Below are positions 6,824 through 14,658 of a stretch of DNA of 36,059 nt, in pieces. The notes beneath the pieces are model-generated. The model was not told the DNA's origin. It did not search any database and was given only the letters and a program-made list of their open reading frames with translations. The translations under genes were made by a program, and so were the position numbers. The first letter of the stretch is position 1. Each line of letters opens with the position of its first letter. Source of the DNA: Rhodovulum kholense (GTDB lineage Bacteria; Pseudomonadota; Alphaproteobacteria; Rhodobacterales; Rhodobacteraceae); contig NZ_QAYC01000026.1 in NCBI RefSeq assembly GCF_003053725.1, forward strand, positions 1 to 36,059, given 5' to 3'.

Positions 6824-7363
6824 TTAGATAGCGAGCTGCTCACAAACAAGGTCAGCGCGCCTTGCGATGTCCGTGCGCGGCAATTCGATGATCTCGTAGC
6901 CGAGCGCGATGTAGGTCTCGAACATAGCGGCACAGGTCGCTTCTGCCTCTGTCTGGCTCTGCTGCCGCTCCGTATCCTGCGTGAAGATCTCGTCCCAGTG
7001 GGGCGCCAGAAAGACTCGGCGGTTGTAGCGGGTTGCCTTGGCGGCTGCGGCGACATGTGGCGGCACAGGGAGGTCGCAGAGGGTCAAGTAGCCCATGATG
7101 TCGGGAATGCCGCGGTCGAAGATCACGGGGCCTGAGAGTGCCTGAGCGTCCTCGTAGGCGCGGAGGTCGCGCTCAAGCATCCGTTCGGCATAGGCCATGC
7201 GGTCCGCCCAGGGGAGGGCGTCTCCGCCGCGCGCCATCTCCTCGCGAATGATCGCGCGGCCGGATTCGGGAATTGTGTGAAGGCTGCGACGGGCAAGCTC
7301 GGTTATCAGGCTGGTCTTGCCCGAACCAGGGCCGCCCGTCACGACGAAGAAATGGTCGCTCAT
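6824..7363 (-). CDS. AAA_28 family P-loop ATPase, module 1
   Basis: This 179-residue protein has a Walker A motif (GGPGSGKT, residues 10-17), a Walker B-like VIFDRG segment near residue 87 and the TRYNRRVFLAP segment typical of AAA_28 (NadR-like) P-loop proteins. Biochemical role is unknown; nucleotide binding or kinase-like activity is expected. I chose the ATG at 7363 because GAGGA precedes it and the homologue at 18572-19111 starts at the same residue and has the same length. The two copies agree at about 152 of 179 positions by my count, closer than the transposition genes beside them. It follows tniQ in the same direction, separated by a terminator and a conserved non-coding array. Confidence 0.8.
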   Translation of the reverse strand: MSDHFFVVTGGPGSGKTSLITELARRSLHTIPESGRAIIREEMARGGDALPWADRMAYAERMLERDLRAYEDAQALSGPVIFDRGIPDIMGYLTLCDLPVPPHVAAAAKATRYNRRVFLAPHWDEIFTQDTERQQSQTEAEATCAAMFETYIALGYEIIELPRTDIARRADLVCEQLAI

Positions 7364-7476
7364 GGCCATCCTCGGGTTTGATACGGGGAAGGGCTGCGAA
7401 GCTATCAACACGCAGAAAGGCGCGGATCGAGGCAGTCGGAATTTTCGCAGGAAAGACAGCACCGATCTGTGCCGAA

Positions 7477-7641
7477 GAGGCAAATCCCCTGACAAGAAAG
7501 GCAGAGCTATCTGGTGCTTTTCAAAAGCTGGGAAGAGGCACGTAGTTCTGCTTCTCGGGATCAAATTTTCCCTTTAAAATCAGTGTGGCGAAATCCCGGC
7601 GAGACGCTTGGGCTGCCTTTTTCGTCAGATAGGTTTGCCTC
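7477..7641. promoter_or_regulatory. Conserved inverted-repeat array between tniQ and AAA_28, module 1
   Basis: Outer arms GAGGCAAA...TGAC...AAAGGCA lie at 7477-7503 (+) and 7614-7641 (on the - strand). Inside them, AGGCAGAGCT (7498-7508) faces a near-match AGTTCTGC, around a central CTTTTCAAAAG palindrome. The array is kept in module 2 although the linkers differ. Possible roles are TnsB binding sites at a transposon end or operators of the ATPase gene. The rest of 7364-7476 is the ATPase 5' region, also shared by the two modules. Confidence 0.55.
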
Positions 7642-7650
7642 TCGGCGGTC

Positions 7651-7678
7651 ATCAAAAAGCCGACCCGAAGGTCGGCTT
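7651..7678 (-). terminator. Terminator of the tns operon, module 1
   Basis: AAGCCGACC and GGTCGGCTT form a perfect 9-bp stem with a CGAA loop (7657-7678). The - strand reads TTTTTGAT after it. It lies 23 bases beyond the tniQ stop, so it should end the tnsABC-tniQ transcript before the ATPase gene. Confidence 0.85.
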
Positions 7679-7700
7679 CTGACGCGGAAATCGTCTCGCT

Positions 7701-9500
7701 CTAGATCACGTCGCACCATCTGAAGAACCGCTGGCATTTGTCTCCGATCCGCAGCGGACGGACGCCGTAACGATAGAGTTCCTTGCTCAGATTGGCCGCG
7801 TCGCGATTGCGGCTGCCGGCTAGCTCCGTCAGGGAGACGTGGTTCTTTCGGAAATCGTCCACGCTCTTGGCACAGACCACACGCCACCTGCGATGCTTCG
7901 CGTCGGAGAAAGGCAGGATGTGGTCGATATGCCCGTGCTCCAGAAGGGCGCGAATGGTGCGCGTATCGGTTTTCAGCCGTAGGCCCGCTTCGCCAAGGGA
8001 CAACGCCTTGTCGGCCGGGATGGTTGTCGTTTGCCGGATGGCACGAATGGAGACCGACAGATCGCCGAACCTTGCCTCGGTTGGGGCGGAGGCAAAGAGA
8101 GGCAGGTGATTGTCCAGGACGCACGCCACGATCTCCGCCAGGGATGTCTGGCACTGAAGCGCGGCTTCCCGGAATGGGACCGCATCTTCCGGCGTTTTCG
8201 CCCTAGGCTTTGTCAAGTTCTTCAGCTTCTTCAGAAAACCAGTGACCTCGCTTTCGTCGAAATACGACGCGCCTTTCGGGCAGGCCGGGGCATGAGATAT
8301 GAGCCCTTGCGCCCTCAGCAACCTCAGTGTTGCCAGTGTCACGCCGAGGATTTTCCCGGCACGCGTCGCCGAAACCATAGAATCTACCTGGGCAGTGATC
8401 TGGGAAATGGTCTCGGCGGACGGGTAGGCGTGCAGATGTACGCCTTGACCGTTGTCCCTCGGCCAGGCGATGCCGCGCCGGATCAGGTGCTTCTCGATCT
8501 TCCAGCGGCTCACCCCTGAAATCGTTGCCGCGGTTGCGGGCGTATGGACCCGCTGTTCAGGGGCCGGGACGCCGAGGATGATGGACCCCTCGGTGACGGG
8601 GAAGTTCGACCAGATGTATTTGCGAACACTGTCGCGGATGATGTCGAAGGCGGAATCTTCGTCGCGGTCCCGCAGCCAATTATAGAACAGCCCAAACCGG
8701 TGACGATGAAGTCGGGCGTCAATCGGCGTGAGGGACTGTATCTCGCGCAGGGTCGCCAGTATGGCATCCAACCCGTTTCGCATGACCGCGTATCCGGCAT
8801 TTCCCGCCCGTAGCCAGTCATGCGCCGAGATTTCCGAACGCTTCGCGTCAGCCCCAAGGGTCATCAGCGCGCCGAGGTTCTCGGCGGTTTGGGCGGCAAC
8901 ATGGATCGGGAGTTCGTCGAACCATCCGCTTCCCCGCCCCGTGCCGATTCGCCCGGCGAGCCAGGTTTCGAGCTGGCGCTCCTCTTCGTCCACGCAGGTG
9001 GGTTGCGGGGGCGAATAGCCCTGCAGAAGGCGAACGATATCGAACGCATCTCTGCCGTGTCCCAGGGGTGTCAACGGCTCTAACAAGCAACCATGAAGGT
9101 GGCAGGTACGGATACTTTCGAGCTGCCAGAGGCCTAGATGAACACCCGAAGCGCGTTCACGTTGCTGACGCGCTTCGAAGATGCAGACTGGACAGACCCG
9201 CGCGTTCGTCCTCTGCAAGCATGTGAACTTCAGGCGGGCGTGACCCAACTCGAACCAACCATCCCGTACAAGGCGCGGCGACCAGAATTGCAGTATGCGG
9301 TGATCCGCCCCGCCCAGGGTTGCCAAACGCTCGATTTCAGCCGGGGCGCCGTTCATCAATTGGCCGTAGTCGATTCCGACATCGGAGCAGAACGTCACGA
9401 GGCGCCGGACTCCATTACGCCGCGCGAGGCGCGAGGCAAAGGAGGTCGCGGATTCGCCCGGTGCGCATGTCACATGAAGAGGAAGGCGTTTCACGATCAT
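7701..9500 (-). CDS. tniQ: TniQ/TnsD-family target-selection protein, module 1
   Basis: This 599-residue protein starts with the TniQ domain: PGESATSFASRLARRNG near residues 14-30 and a zinc-binding set, CPVC (103-106) with CHLHGC (133-138). TniQ/TnsD proteins bind the insertion site and recruit TnsC. The ATG at 9500 overlaps the tniB stop (ATGA), showing co-translation. The C-terminal 400 residues, which would read DNA, differ strongly from the TniQ of module 2, while the N-terminal TniQ domain is similar. Length is that of TnsD-like proteins rather than the short TniQ of Cascade-type systems. It is the last gene of the operon; a strong terminator follows. Confidence 0.88.
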   Translation of the reverse strand: MIVKRLPLHVTCAPGESATSFASRLARRNGVRRLVTFCSDVGIDYGQLMNGAPAEIERLATLGGADHRILQFWSPRLVRDGWFELGHARLKFTCLQRTNARVCPVCIFEARQQRERASGVHLGLWQLESIRTCHLHGCLLEPLTPLGHGRDAFDIVRLLQGYSPPQPTCVDEEERQLETWLAGRIGTGRGSGWFDELPIHVAAQTAENLGALMTLGADAKRSEISAHDWLRAGNAGYAVMRNGLDAILATLREIQSLTPIDARLHRHRFGLFYNWLRDRDEDSAFDIIRDSVRKYIWSNFPVTEGSIILGVPAPEQRVHTPATAATISGVSRWKIEKHLIRRGIAWPRDNGQGVHLHAYPSAETISQITAQVDSMVSATRAGKILGVTLATLRLLRAQGLISHAPACPKGASYFDESEVTGFLKKLKNLTKPRAKTPEDAVPFREAALQCQTSLAEIVACVLDNHLPLFASAPTEARFGDLSVSIRAIRQTTTIPADKALSLGEAGLRLKTDTRTIRALLEHGHIDHILPFSDAKHRRWRVVCAKSVDDFRKNHVSLTELAGSRNRDAANLSKELYRYGVRPLRIGDKCQRFFRWCDVI

Positions 9501-10453
9501 GATCTCCGTGCCCCCCGTGCAAACACCTGACGGGCATCGACGCGGTAGAAATCCGGGATGATGAATGGGTTGAACTCGTCATCACAGGAGGTGCGCAGCC
9601 GATAGGCCCACATGAAATGCGTACTGGAGAGGGCTGTTTCTCCCTCCAGTAACGCCTGTTCGATGGCTTCAAGGATCAGCTCGATCACCAGTCCGAACTG
9701 GTTGGCCGCTGCATGTATCAGCCGTTCGCCATGTTCCAGGCCCAGAATGTCTGCCGCCGGTGTCAGCTCTGCCCGTTCGCAGTAGCTCTCCAGCAGGTCG
9801 AGCACATCGTTTGCATGTGCAGCAGGCGTAAGGCTTTCAAAATGGATCGTCTTCATCCGGCGGGCCAGTTGCGGATCGTGATTGAGGATGTCCTCCAGTT
9901 CTTCTGTGCCGGACAGGATGATCCCGACCGGCCACTCGTCGTCGGTCATCAGGGTTTTCAGCATGGAGGCGACAGAGTTGAGCTCATGCTTGGTGCCGCG
10001 GGATGCAAGATCCTGTGCCTCGTCGAGGTGGACGAACAGCACGCGCCGCTCGCGCAGGTGATGGCGGACCAGATCCCAGATGTACCAGGCCTGCCGCTCG
10101 GAGCTGATCTGATACCCGAGGGAGCGCAACAGCGTCTGGCCGACGAATTTCAGCGTCGCAGGCGACGGCACGCGCAGACTGATGATCGTGGCATCTCCAT
10201 GCCCTGCCGTGTCCAGCCGCGCCCGCTCGGATTTCAGGAGATGCGCGACCGCGGCACTTTTCCCGGCGCCCGATGGCCCCGAAAGCGCGAGGCCATGGGC
10301 CTCGTTGACCCGCCCCGTCTGGATGTCGGCCAGCCGTTTCTCCGCAAGCCGGGAGAATACCTGTTCCAAGGGGGTGTACCGGTCATGGCGGATGAAGTGG
10401 TCCCGCAGCATCGCAATGCAAAGGACGGTTTGATCGACATGATCATTTGTCAT
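9497..10453 (-). CDS. tniB: TniB/TnsC AAA+ ATPase, module 1
   Basis: This 318-residue AAA+ ATPase has Walker A GPSGAGKS (residues 59-66), Walker B VLFVHLDEAQD (138-148) and a sensor-type LSGTEEL near residue 190. TnsC/TniB assembles on target DNA marked by TniQ and activates the TnsA-TnsB transposase. I chose ATG 10453 because GGAG precedes it by eight bases and the module 2 protein has the same length from its matching start; the longer frame to 10666 only shadows tnsB. It overlaps the end of tnsB by 11 bases and its stop overlaps tniQ. Similarity to the copy at 21232 is high across the whole length. Confidence 0.9.
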   Translation of the reverse strand: MTNDHVDQTVLCIAMLRDHFIRHDRYTPLEQVFSRLAEKRLADIQTGRVNEAHGLALSGPSGAGKSAAVAHLLKSERARLDTAGHGDATIISLRVPSPATLKFVGQTLLRSLGYQISSERQAWYIWDLVRHHLRERRVLFVHLDEAQDLASRGTKHELNSVASMLKTLMTDDEWPVGIILSGTEELEDILNHDPQLARRMKTIHFESLTPAAHANDVLDLLESYCERAELTPAADILGLEHGERLIHAAANQFGLVIELILEAIEQALLEGETALSSTHFMWAYRLRTSCDDEFNPFIIPDFYRVDARQVFARGARRS

Positions 10454-12584
10454 CGTTGAATCTCCAGCGGTTGCGGCGTTCGCGTTTGTCGGAATGAGCG
10501 TCACCCGGCGCAGCGATGTTTGGCGTCTCGTTTGACGCCGCCCCGCGCGGGCTGATCTGGATGCCGTCCACCAAGGGATCGGATGATGGAGAAATATCCC
10601 CCAGACGCTCGGCGTCGGAACGGATCGGATAGTGCAGTGCGGCCTGACTGCGCTCGACATCCGCATCGGTCACATGGAATGGGGTCAATTCGCGCAGTGC
10701 GAATGCGCGCCGGTTGGCCTCGGAAATCCGTTTTATGGCCCGCAGAACCACCGGAGCGTCAATCAGGGCATCTTTCCGGTACTTGTGCCGGATTGCCCGC
10801 ATCCCCTCGCGAAGTTGGTCGTAGCTGACGCTCTCGAATCCTGATTGATTGGCAATCGCAGGATACCAGGTGGCGCCGACCTTGACGGCGATCCAGCCGA
10901 TGTCGCGCAAGTCGGCCCGGATCTCGACGATCCGTTCCGACGAGTGCAGGAACGCTTCCCGCAGCGCGTCGCAGCTGTAGGTCAGGCCCGAGAACATCAC
11001 GCCGTCTCCCCTGAGTTTGCGAGACAGGGGACGCCCGAAGGCTTTCCTCAGTGTCAGGCCATCTGGGGCGGGAAGCGCGCCATGTTCCGCAACGAGCCGA
11101 GTCCAGGCCGCGTTCGGGGTTTCGCCCTTCAAAGACCCATGCGGCTGGTTGTGGTAGATATCGACGATGTAGGTCAGCAGGATCGTGATCAGATCGTCGT
11201 CGCAGAGGCAGGCCAGCTGCTCGGACGGATAGTCGCCCCGCTGGACGGTGTCGAAGAACGTGCGCCCCGCGAGCAAAGGCATCAACTGGTGCCCTAGCGT
11301 GCGGAAGAAAGATTCGATGTGTCCGCGCAGCCAGGGGAGCCCTGCAGGCGGCAGGTGTGCCGTCACGCCCAGGGATGCCACGGTTCCCTGAAAATCATCG
11401 GAGACGAAGGCCGACCCCATGTCGGTGACAAGGGTGCCGATGCCACCATGGTGATGCCAGGAGCTTTCGCAGCCTGCGGCTTTTGCAATCGGCGTCTTGT
11501 CTTCGAAAATGTCCCGCAGGGCCCGGATTGCGTCGTCGGCGTTGGGCGTCTCCGCCAGGCGCATGGACACCACGCATTTCGTGGCGCAGTCGATGGCGAT
11601 GTAGAGCCAGCGCCGCCCGCTTTCGAAGCGTTCCTGGCGCTCTCGGGGCAGGTGATCCCAGATGCCGCTCAGGGTAAGCAGAGAGATGACATCAAGGCGG
11701 TTTTCGTCCATCTCCACGCGCTCAAGCGGATACTGGACATCGGGGCCGCTGCCAAACAGGGTGAAGCGTGAGGCCGCCGCCGCCGCGCCGTGTCTCTTGG
11801 CATAGACGTAAAACGGGTCCGCCATGTTGAGGCGACGCCGAATACTTGCCGCAGAGGGGATGGCCAGAGCCTCCGCCCCCGCTTCCACCCGCCGCTGGTT
11901 TTCCGCCTTGAAGAGCGCTAGGTTTTCCTTGATCGCCTGTGTCTTCGTCGGTCGCTGCGTGTCGGCATAGGTCTCGATGACCTGGTTCATCAGGGCCTCG
12001 GAACGGGGGCACCATCGCGGGGCCTTGTTGCCTGACCTGTGGGTCTCCGGGATGAGTGCCAAGGCGGAAAAGCCAGCTTTCTCGTACTTGCGGACCCATT
12101 GAAACAGCGTCCTGCTCCCCGGCATCTGTCGCGTCACGATGTCGGTTCCGGGCTTTGCCCGTCTGCGGGTTTCCGGCGTTTCCCCGAGGAGGCGCTGTAC
12201 CTCTTCCGACAGCTTCGCACGTCCCCGCGCGAAGCCGTCATGGGTCCGATTGATGTCGCCGGCCGCGGAAAGCGTCAGGAACGCATCACAAACGGCTTTC
12301 CGCCAGAGTGTCAGGCGCCTGACCTTGGGCGGCAATTCGTCGATCTGATGGACAGGCGGACCGCGACGTGCTTCCTGCGCCGCCAGATCAAAATATGCAG
12401 GGTAATAGCTGGTGTCGGGGCGCCGCATCAGCTGGGAAAGCTCATCGTGCGAGAATGTCTCGGTGATCCCCGGCTGACCGACACGCTCAAAAATACCGCC
12501 ACTGCCGGTGATCTCCACCGGCCGCATGGCGACGCCTGCTGTCGTGATCATGTCGGACTTCGAAAAACGGAAGCGAATGGTCAT
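10443..12584 (-). CDS. tnsB: TnsB/TniA DDE transposase, module 1
   Basis: This 713-residue transposase has an integrase-type catalytic core: D293 in VEMDENRLD, D388 in LVTDMGSAF and E424 in RGHIESFFRTLG, the DDE triad of the Tn7 TnsB/Tn5053 TniA group. The N-terminal 250 residues should bind the transposon ends, and the C-terminal tail (RRNRWRF) may contact TnsC. I chose ATG 12584 because it overlaps the tnsA stop (ATGA), exactly as in module 2; the longer frame reads through tnsA. TnsB cuts and joins the 3' ends. The catalytic half is closely similar to the module 2 copy and the N-terminal half much less so, suggesting different end sequences. Confidence 0.92.
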   Translation of the reverse strand: MTIRFRFSKSDMITTAGVAMRPVEITGSGGIFERVGQPGITETFSHDELSQLMRRPDTSYYPAYFDLAAQEARRGPPVHQIDELPPKVRRLTLWRKAVCDAFLTLSAAGDINRTHDGFARGRAKLSEEVQRLLGETPETRRRAKPGTDIVTRQMPGSRTLFQWVRKYEKAGFSALALIPETHRSGNKAPRWCPRSEALMNQVIETYADTQRPTKTQAIKENLALFKAENQRRVEAGAEALAIPSAASIRRRLNMADPFYVYAKRHGAAAAASRFTLFGSGPDVQYPLERVEMDENRLDVISLLTLSGIWDHLPRERQERFESGRRWLYIAIDCATKCVVSMRLAETPNADDAIRALRDIFEDKTPIAKAAGCESSWHHHGGIGTLVTDMGSAFVSDDFQGTVASLGVTAHLPPAGLPWLRGHIESFFRTLGHQLMPLLAGRTFFDTVQRGDYPSEQLACLCDDDLITILLTYIVDIYHNQPHGSLKGETPNAAWTRLVAEHGALPAPDGLTLRKAFGRPLSRKLRGDGVMFSGLTYSCDALREAFLHSSERIVEIRADLRDIGWIAVKVGATWYPAIANQSGFESVSYDQLREGMRAIRHKYRKDALIDAPVVLRAIKRISEANRRAFALRELTPFHVTDADVERSQAALHYPIRSDAERLGDISPSSDPLVDGIQISPRGAASNETPNIAAPGDAHSDKRERRNRWRFNDDK

Positions 12585-13081
12585 TGCGCCACCTCCGTCA
12601 GTTGGCGGCGGGCTTTCGCAAGCCTGCGCGCGGCATCTGCAGCCTTGGCACGGTCGATATGCTGCTCGGTGACGAGCAGCACCCGGTCGGCAAACCGCTT
12701 CGAAACGGCCGCAGTGATGTTTTCCAGCTGGAAGACGAAGTTGAGGTGGAGCACCCGCGACATCGGCTTGATCGCCACTGCAATGCGCTCCCCGCTCGTC
12801 AGTGTGATCAGGAAGTCGAAGACGTGGTGCGCAGGACGGCCATCGGCGCCGGGAAAGGAGACGGCCGGTGGCTGTTCCTGAATGTGGTGAACGTCGCCGC
12901 GCACCAGCATGAGGCACAGGAAGGCGTATTCGAGCGCACTCTCGAACTGGATGGTGCGCGGGCGCGGAAAGCCCGGGAGGGCTGCCACCATCGAGCCGCG
13001 CAGGCTTCCCTTGGAGCGGCGCGCAATCGGTCGGGTCGCGTGGCTCGGTTCCGGCCCGCGGTAGATCAGGTTCTGTTTCAT
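12581..13081 (-). CDS. tnsA: TnsA-like endonuclease, module 1
   Basis: This 166-residue protein matches the TnsA nuclease pattern: E51 in ESALEYAFL, an IQEQPPAVSF segment (67-76), D89 in HHVFDFLI and K105 in AVAIKP, corresponding to E63, D114 and K132 of Tn7 TnsA. TnsA cuts the 5' ends so that the element leaves the donor fully (cut-and-paste). The Gln two residues before the Lys in Tn7 TnsA is Ala here. It is the first gene of the operon, read after a structured leader. About three quarters of residues match the module 2 copy by eye, and both are 166 residues long. Confidence 0.85.
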   Translation of the reverse strand: MKQNLIYRGPEPSHATRPIARRSKGSLRGSMVAALPGFPRPRTIQFESALEYAFLCLMLVRGDVHHIQEQPPAVSFPGADGRPAHHVFDFLITLTSGERIAVAIKPMSRVLHLNFVFQLENITAAVSKRFADRVLLVTEQHIDRAKAADAARRLAKARRQLTEVAQ

Positions 13082-13105
13082 GGTGATCGGAGCGCACCTT
13101 TCCGG

Positions 13106-13196
13106 TGTCTTCGGCCCACCGGGGCCGAAGACAGGAGGGCGCGATCTCCCCCTTTATGTGAATGAGTTGAGCTGCCCCGCCGGACGGCTGTCCGGC
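13106..13196 (-). promoter_or_regulatory. Structured leader of tnsA with two hairpins, module 1
   Basis: TGTCTTCGGCCC and its complement form a 12-bp hairpin at 13106-13133, and GCCGGAC/GTCCGGC form a second one at 13179-13196. The corresponding region of module 2 also folds into two hairpins at matching positions, although the stem sequences differ. Conserved structure with changed sequence suggests a functional RNA leader or a protein-binding site controlling tnsA. Confidence 0.5.
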
Positions 13197-13199
13197 AGG

Positions 13200-13296
13200 T
13201 TGACTTTGAGACCGACTCGGGGGATGAACATGGCGTCGGCTTCAAACGACACTCTAATCCAAAAGGCCTTCCTGTTGGCGCAGGAGGGTCTTTTCC
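13200..13296 (+). ncRNA. Candidate small RNA opposite the tns operon, module 1
   Basis: A + strand promoter-like TTGACT (13200-13205) and GATGAA (13223-13228) are spaced by 17 bases. About 40 bases later comes a terminator-like hairpin, CCTTCCTG/CAGGAGGG (13267-13288), followed by TCTTTTCC. Between them, GTCGGCTTCAAACGAC (13235-13250) forms a short stem. Module 2 keeps the promoter spacing, the GTCG...CGAC stem and a terminator. No ORF is shared. The predicted transcript is about 60 nt. Confidence 0.4.
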
Positions 13297-13306
13297 TTTG
13301 TCGGGG

Positions 13307-13567
13307 TCAGGTTTGGTGTCCGGTTGGCTCCTCCTCTGCTGGGTACCTGTCAGGAAAGAGGTCTTGCGGGGTCATGCCGATGGCCTCGGCCAGTGCCTTC
13401 TCGATCTTTTCGGACCTTCTGAGGCCTTGGCTCACCAACGTGACCGATGAGCGAAAGACATCGAGCTCGCGCGCGATGGACGCAAAGGATTTGCCGCGCA
13501 GACGCAACTCCATCTTCAGACGCTCATGAGGTGCATTGATAAGATCGGGCATCTCTTTCGCAAACAC
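13307..13567 (-). CDS. Ner/Nlp-like winged-helix regulator, module 1
   Basis: This 86-residue protein has HERLKMELRLRGKSFASIA followed by a helix-turn-helix and the AIGMTPQDLFPDRYP ending, the 'P-x-x-L-W/F-P-x-R-Y' hallmark of Ner-like phage and transposon repressors. Ner proteins repress early transposition promoters, so this is probably the control protein of the element. I used the GTG at 13567 because AGGA lies just upstream. A Met 15 bases inward (13552) is the alternative. It is divergent from the + strand gene at 13715, and the shared promoter region carries motifs conserved in module 2. Confidence 0.75.
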   Translation of the reverse strand: MFAKEMPDLINAPHERLKMELRLRGKSFASIARELDVFRSSVTLVSQGLRRSEKIEKALAEAIGMTPQDLFPDRYPAEEEPTGHQT

Positions 13568-13714
13568 GTTTTCCTGACGTCGTACCCGGAAAGGAATCAG
13601 GTACCGATTCGTGAGTCAACAAATGCTTTCCAGTTCAATGTGTTAAAAAATCCGGTGGAATTCCATACTTTGAAAGTCATGGGCTTCATCTGGCAACTTG
13701 ATGTGAGATAGAAG
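13568..13714. promoter_or_regulatory. Divergent promoter region, module 1
   Basis: On the - strand a TTGACT ... CTGATTCC block (about 13580-13616) is repeated in module 2 in the same position upstream of the Ner-like gene. It is a likely promoter plus operator. On the + strand an AT-rich stretch near 13640 precedes the divergent gene. No ORF is present. Confidence 0.45.
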
Positions 13715-14194
13715 GTGGCGTTTCCGAAATACTGCATCCGGGTGCATGGCGAAAACATCGTTGTCTATGACTGCGGCCACGGCCGGATCATGCATCACGC
13801 CGAACTGCTTCGGGCGATGGAACGGACGCGATCTCTGGCGCAAGTCAAAGAGGCGTTCCCGGCCAGTCGCCGAAATCTTCTGGATGTTCTGAACGCGTTC
13901 GGCTTCGACTTCGATCAGTTGCTTGAAGAGCAGTTTGCCGAAGGTTTGGCGGACACGAAACTTGCCGGGCTGCACAGGGTGGACGCGAAGTGGATTGCCA
14001 AAAAGCGTGTGACCCTTGGGCAGACGAGGCGGCCTGGGCGTCCGGCCACCGACTGTTCGGATCAGGAAGTCATCAGGGCTTACGAGAGCGCCGGAAGCTA
14101 TGCCGCCGCCGCCCGTTCCATGAAACTCGACCCGCGAACATTCAGGAGGCTGTACTTTCTTGCAAGGTCTCGGACGGGCCAGAATGTCGGCTGA
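13715..14194 (+). CDS. Module-associated protein with HTH-like segments, module 1
   Basis: This 159-residue protein starts at GTG 13715 and has no family I recognise. Two stretches look like helix-turn-helix units: SLAQVKEAFPASRRNLLDVL (about residues 41-60) and a second near residues 120-145 (YAAAARSMKLDPRTFRRLY). A conserved YDCGHGRIMHHAELLRAMER N-terminal segment is shared with the 207-residue homologue at 25466, which has an extra 45-residue tail missing here. It is divergent from the Ner-like gene. Probable roles are a second regulator or an architectural DNA-binding protein. Its presence in both modules makes it a core component rather than passing cargo. Confidence 0.6.
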   Translation: MAFPKYCIRVHGENIVVYDCGHGRIMHHAELLRAMERTRSLAQVKEAFPASRRNLLDVLNAFGFDFDQLLEEQFAEGLADTKLAGLHRVDAKWIAKKRVTLGQTRRPGRPATDCSDQEVIRAYESAGSYAAAARSMKLDPRTFRRLYFLARSRTGQNVG

Positions 14195-14226
14195 GCCGAG
14201 GGTAGAACGTTCCCGGCCTTGATGCA

Positions 14227-14517
14227 TCACTCGGACGAGGACAGAATCCGGGCGACGACGTCGGGTTCTGCTTCGATCAGGCGTAGCAGCAGATGGGCCG
14301 CTCGATCCGGTCGTCGCCGTCCCTGTTCCCAATCTCGGATCGTACTGAGGGGAAGGCCGTAGCGTTCGGCGAAGCGGCCTTGCGACAGGTTCTGAGCCTT
14401 GCGGATCGCTGCGACGTCAACCGTGGCTGGCTCGAACACCGCGGCAGGCTCCAGCCTGCCCTCCGCAATCGCCAAGGCCTCGTTGGCACTTTTGACCAGT
14501 TCGGGTTCAATTGCCAT
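14227..14517 (-). CDS. XRE-family (HigA/NadS-like) antitoxin-type regulator without its toxin
   Basis: This 96-residue protein has a C-terminal XRE helix-turn-helix: IRKAQNLSQGRFAERYGLPL followed by STIRDWEQGRRRPDRAAHLL and LRLIEAEPDVV, typical of HigA/NadS-type antitoxins. The start at ATG 14517 was preferred to the GTG nine bases upstream. In known modules a RelE/HigB toxin gene precedes it, but no such gene is found upstream here, only a palindromic operator. So it is an orphan antitoxin or regulator. It is tail-to-tail with the module 1 gene at 13715-14194. Confidence 0.75.
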   Translation of the reverse strand: MAIEPELVKSANEALAIAEGRLEPAAVFEPATVDVAAIRKAQNLSQGRFAERYGLPLSTIRDWEQGRRRPDRAAHLLLRLIEAEPDVVARILSSSE

Positions 14518-14520
14518 GTT

Positions 14521-14558
14521 GTACACTCAGAGCCAGCTCGCTGAGTTTCAGAGTGTAC
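14521..14558. promoter_or_regulatory. Palindromic operator upstream of the XRE gene
   Basis: GTACACTC (14521-14528) and GAGTGTAC (14551-14558) are perfect inverted half-sites, extended by near-symmetric CAGA/TTCA and inner CTCAG...CTGAG bases. It sits directly before the XRE start codon, as expected for autorepression. Confidence 0.65.
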
Positions 14559-14658
14559 GGCAATGCCGTATAGGCGGCAATGGGGCCGCTTCAGGATCAG
14601 GATTCCTCGTCGATCCACATCGACCCGATCCACCAGATGCCAGGACTGAACACTTGGG

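Larger units (their letters stand above)
6824..14194 (-). mobile_element. Tn7-like transposition module 1 (limits uncertain)
   Basis: The conserved unit comprises the AAA_28 ATPase, inverted-repeat array, tniQ, tniB/tnsC, tnsB, tnsA, a Ner-like regulator and a divergent HTH-like gene. The same order recurs at 18572-26089. TnsA plus a DDE TnsB implies cut-and-paste transposition of the Tn7 type; TniQ would choose the target. No cas genes or CRISPR are present, so targeting is probably protein-based. I could not define true transposon ends or target-site duplications, so the limits given are those of the shared gene set. Confidence 0.75.

Noticed and set aside
9713-10459. 248-codon + strand frame opposite tniB
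   Set aside because: Pure shadow of the AAA+ ATPase gene; similar shadows occur opposite tnsB and module 2.
13200-13260. Short GTCG...CGAC repeat as a CRISPR repeat
   Set aside because: Only one copy per module, no spacer array and no cas genes, so Cascade- or Cas12k-guided transposition is not supported.
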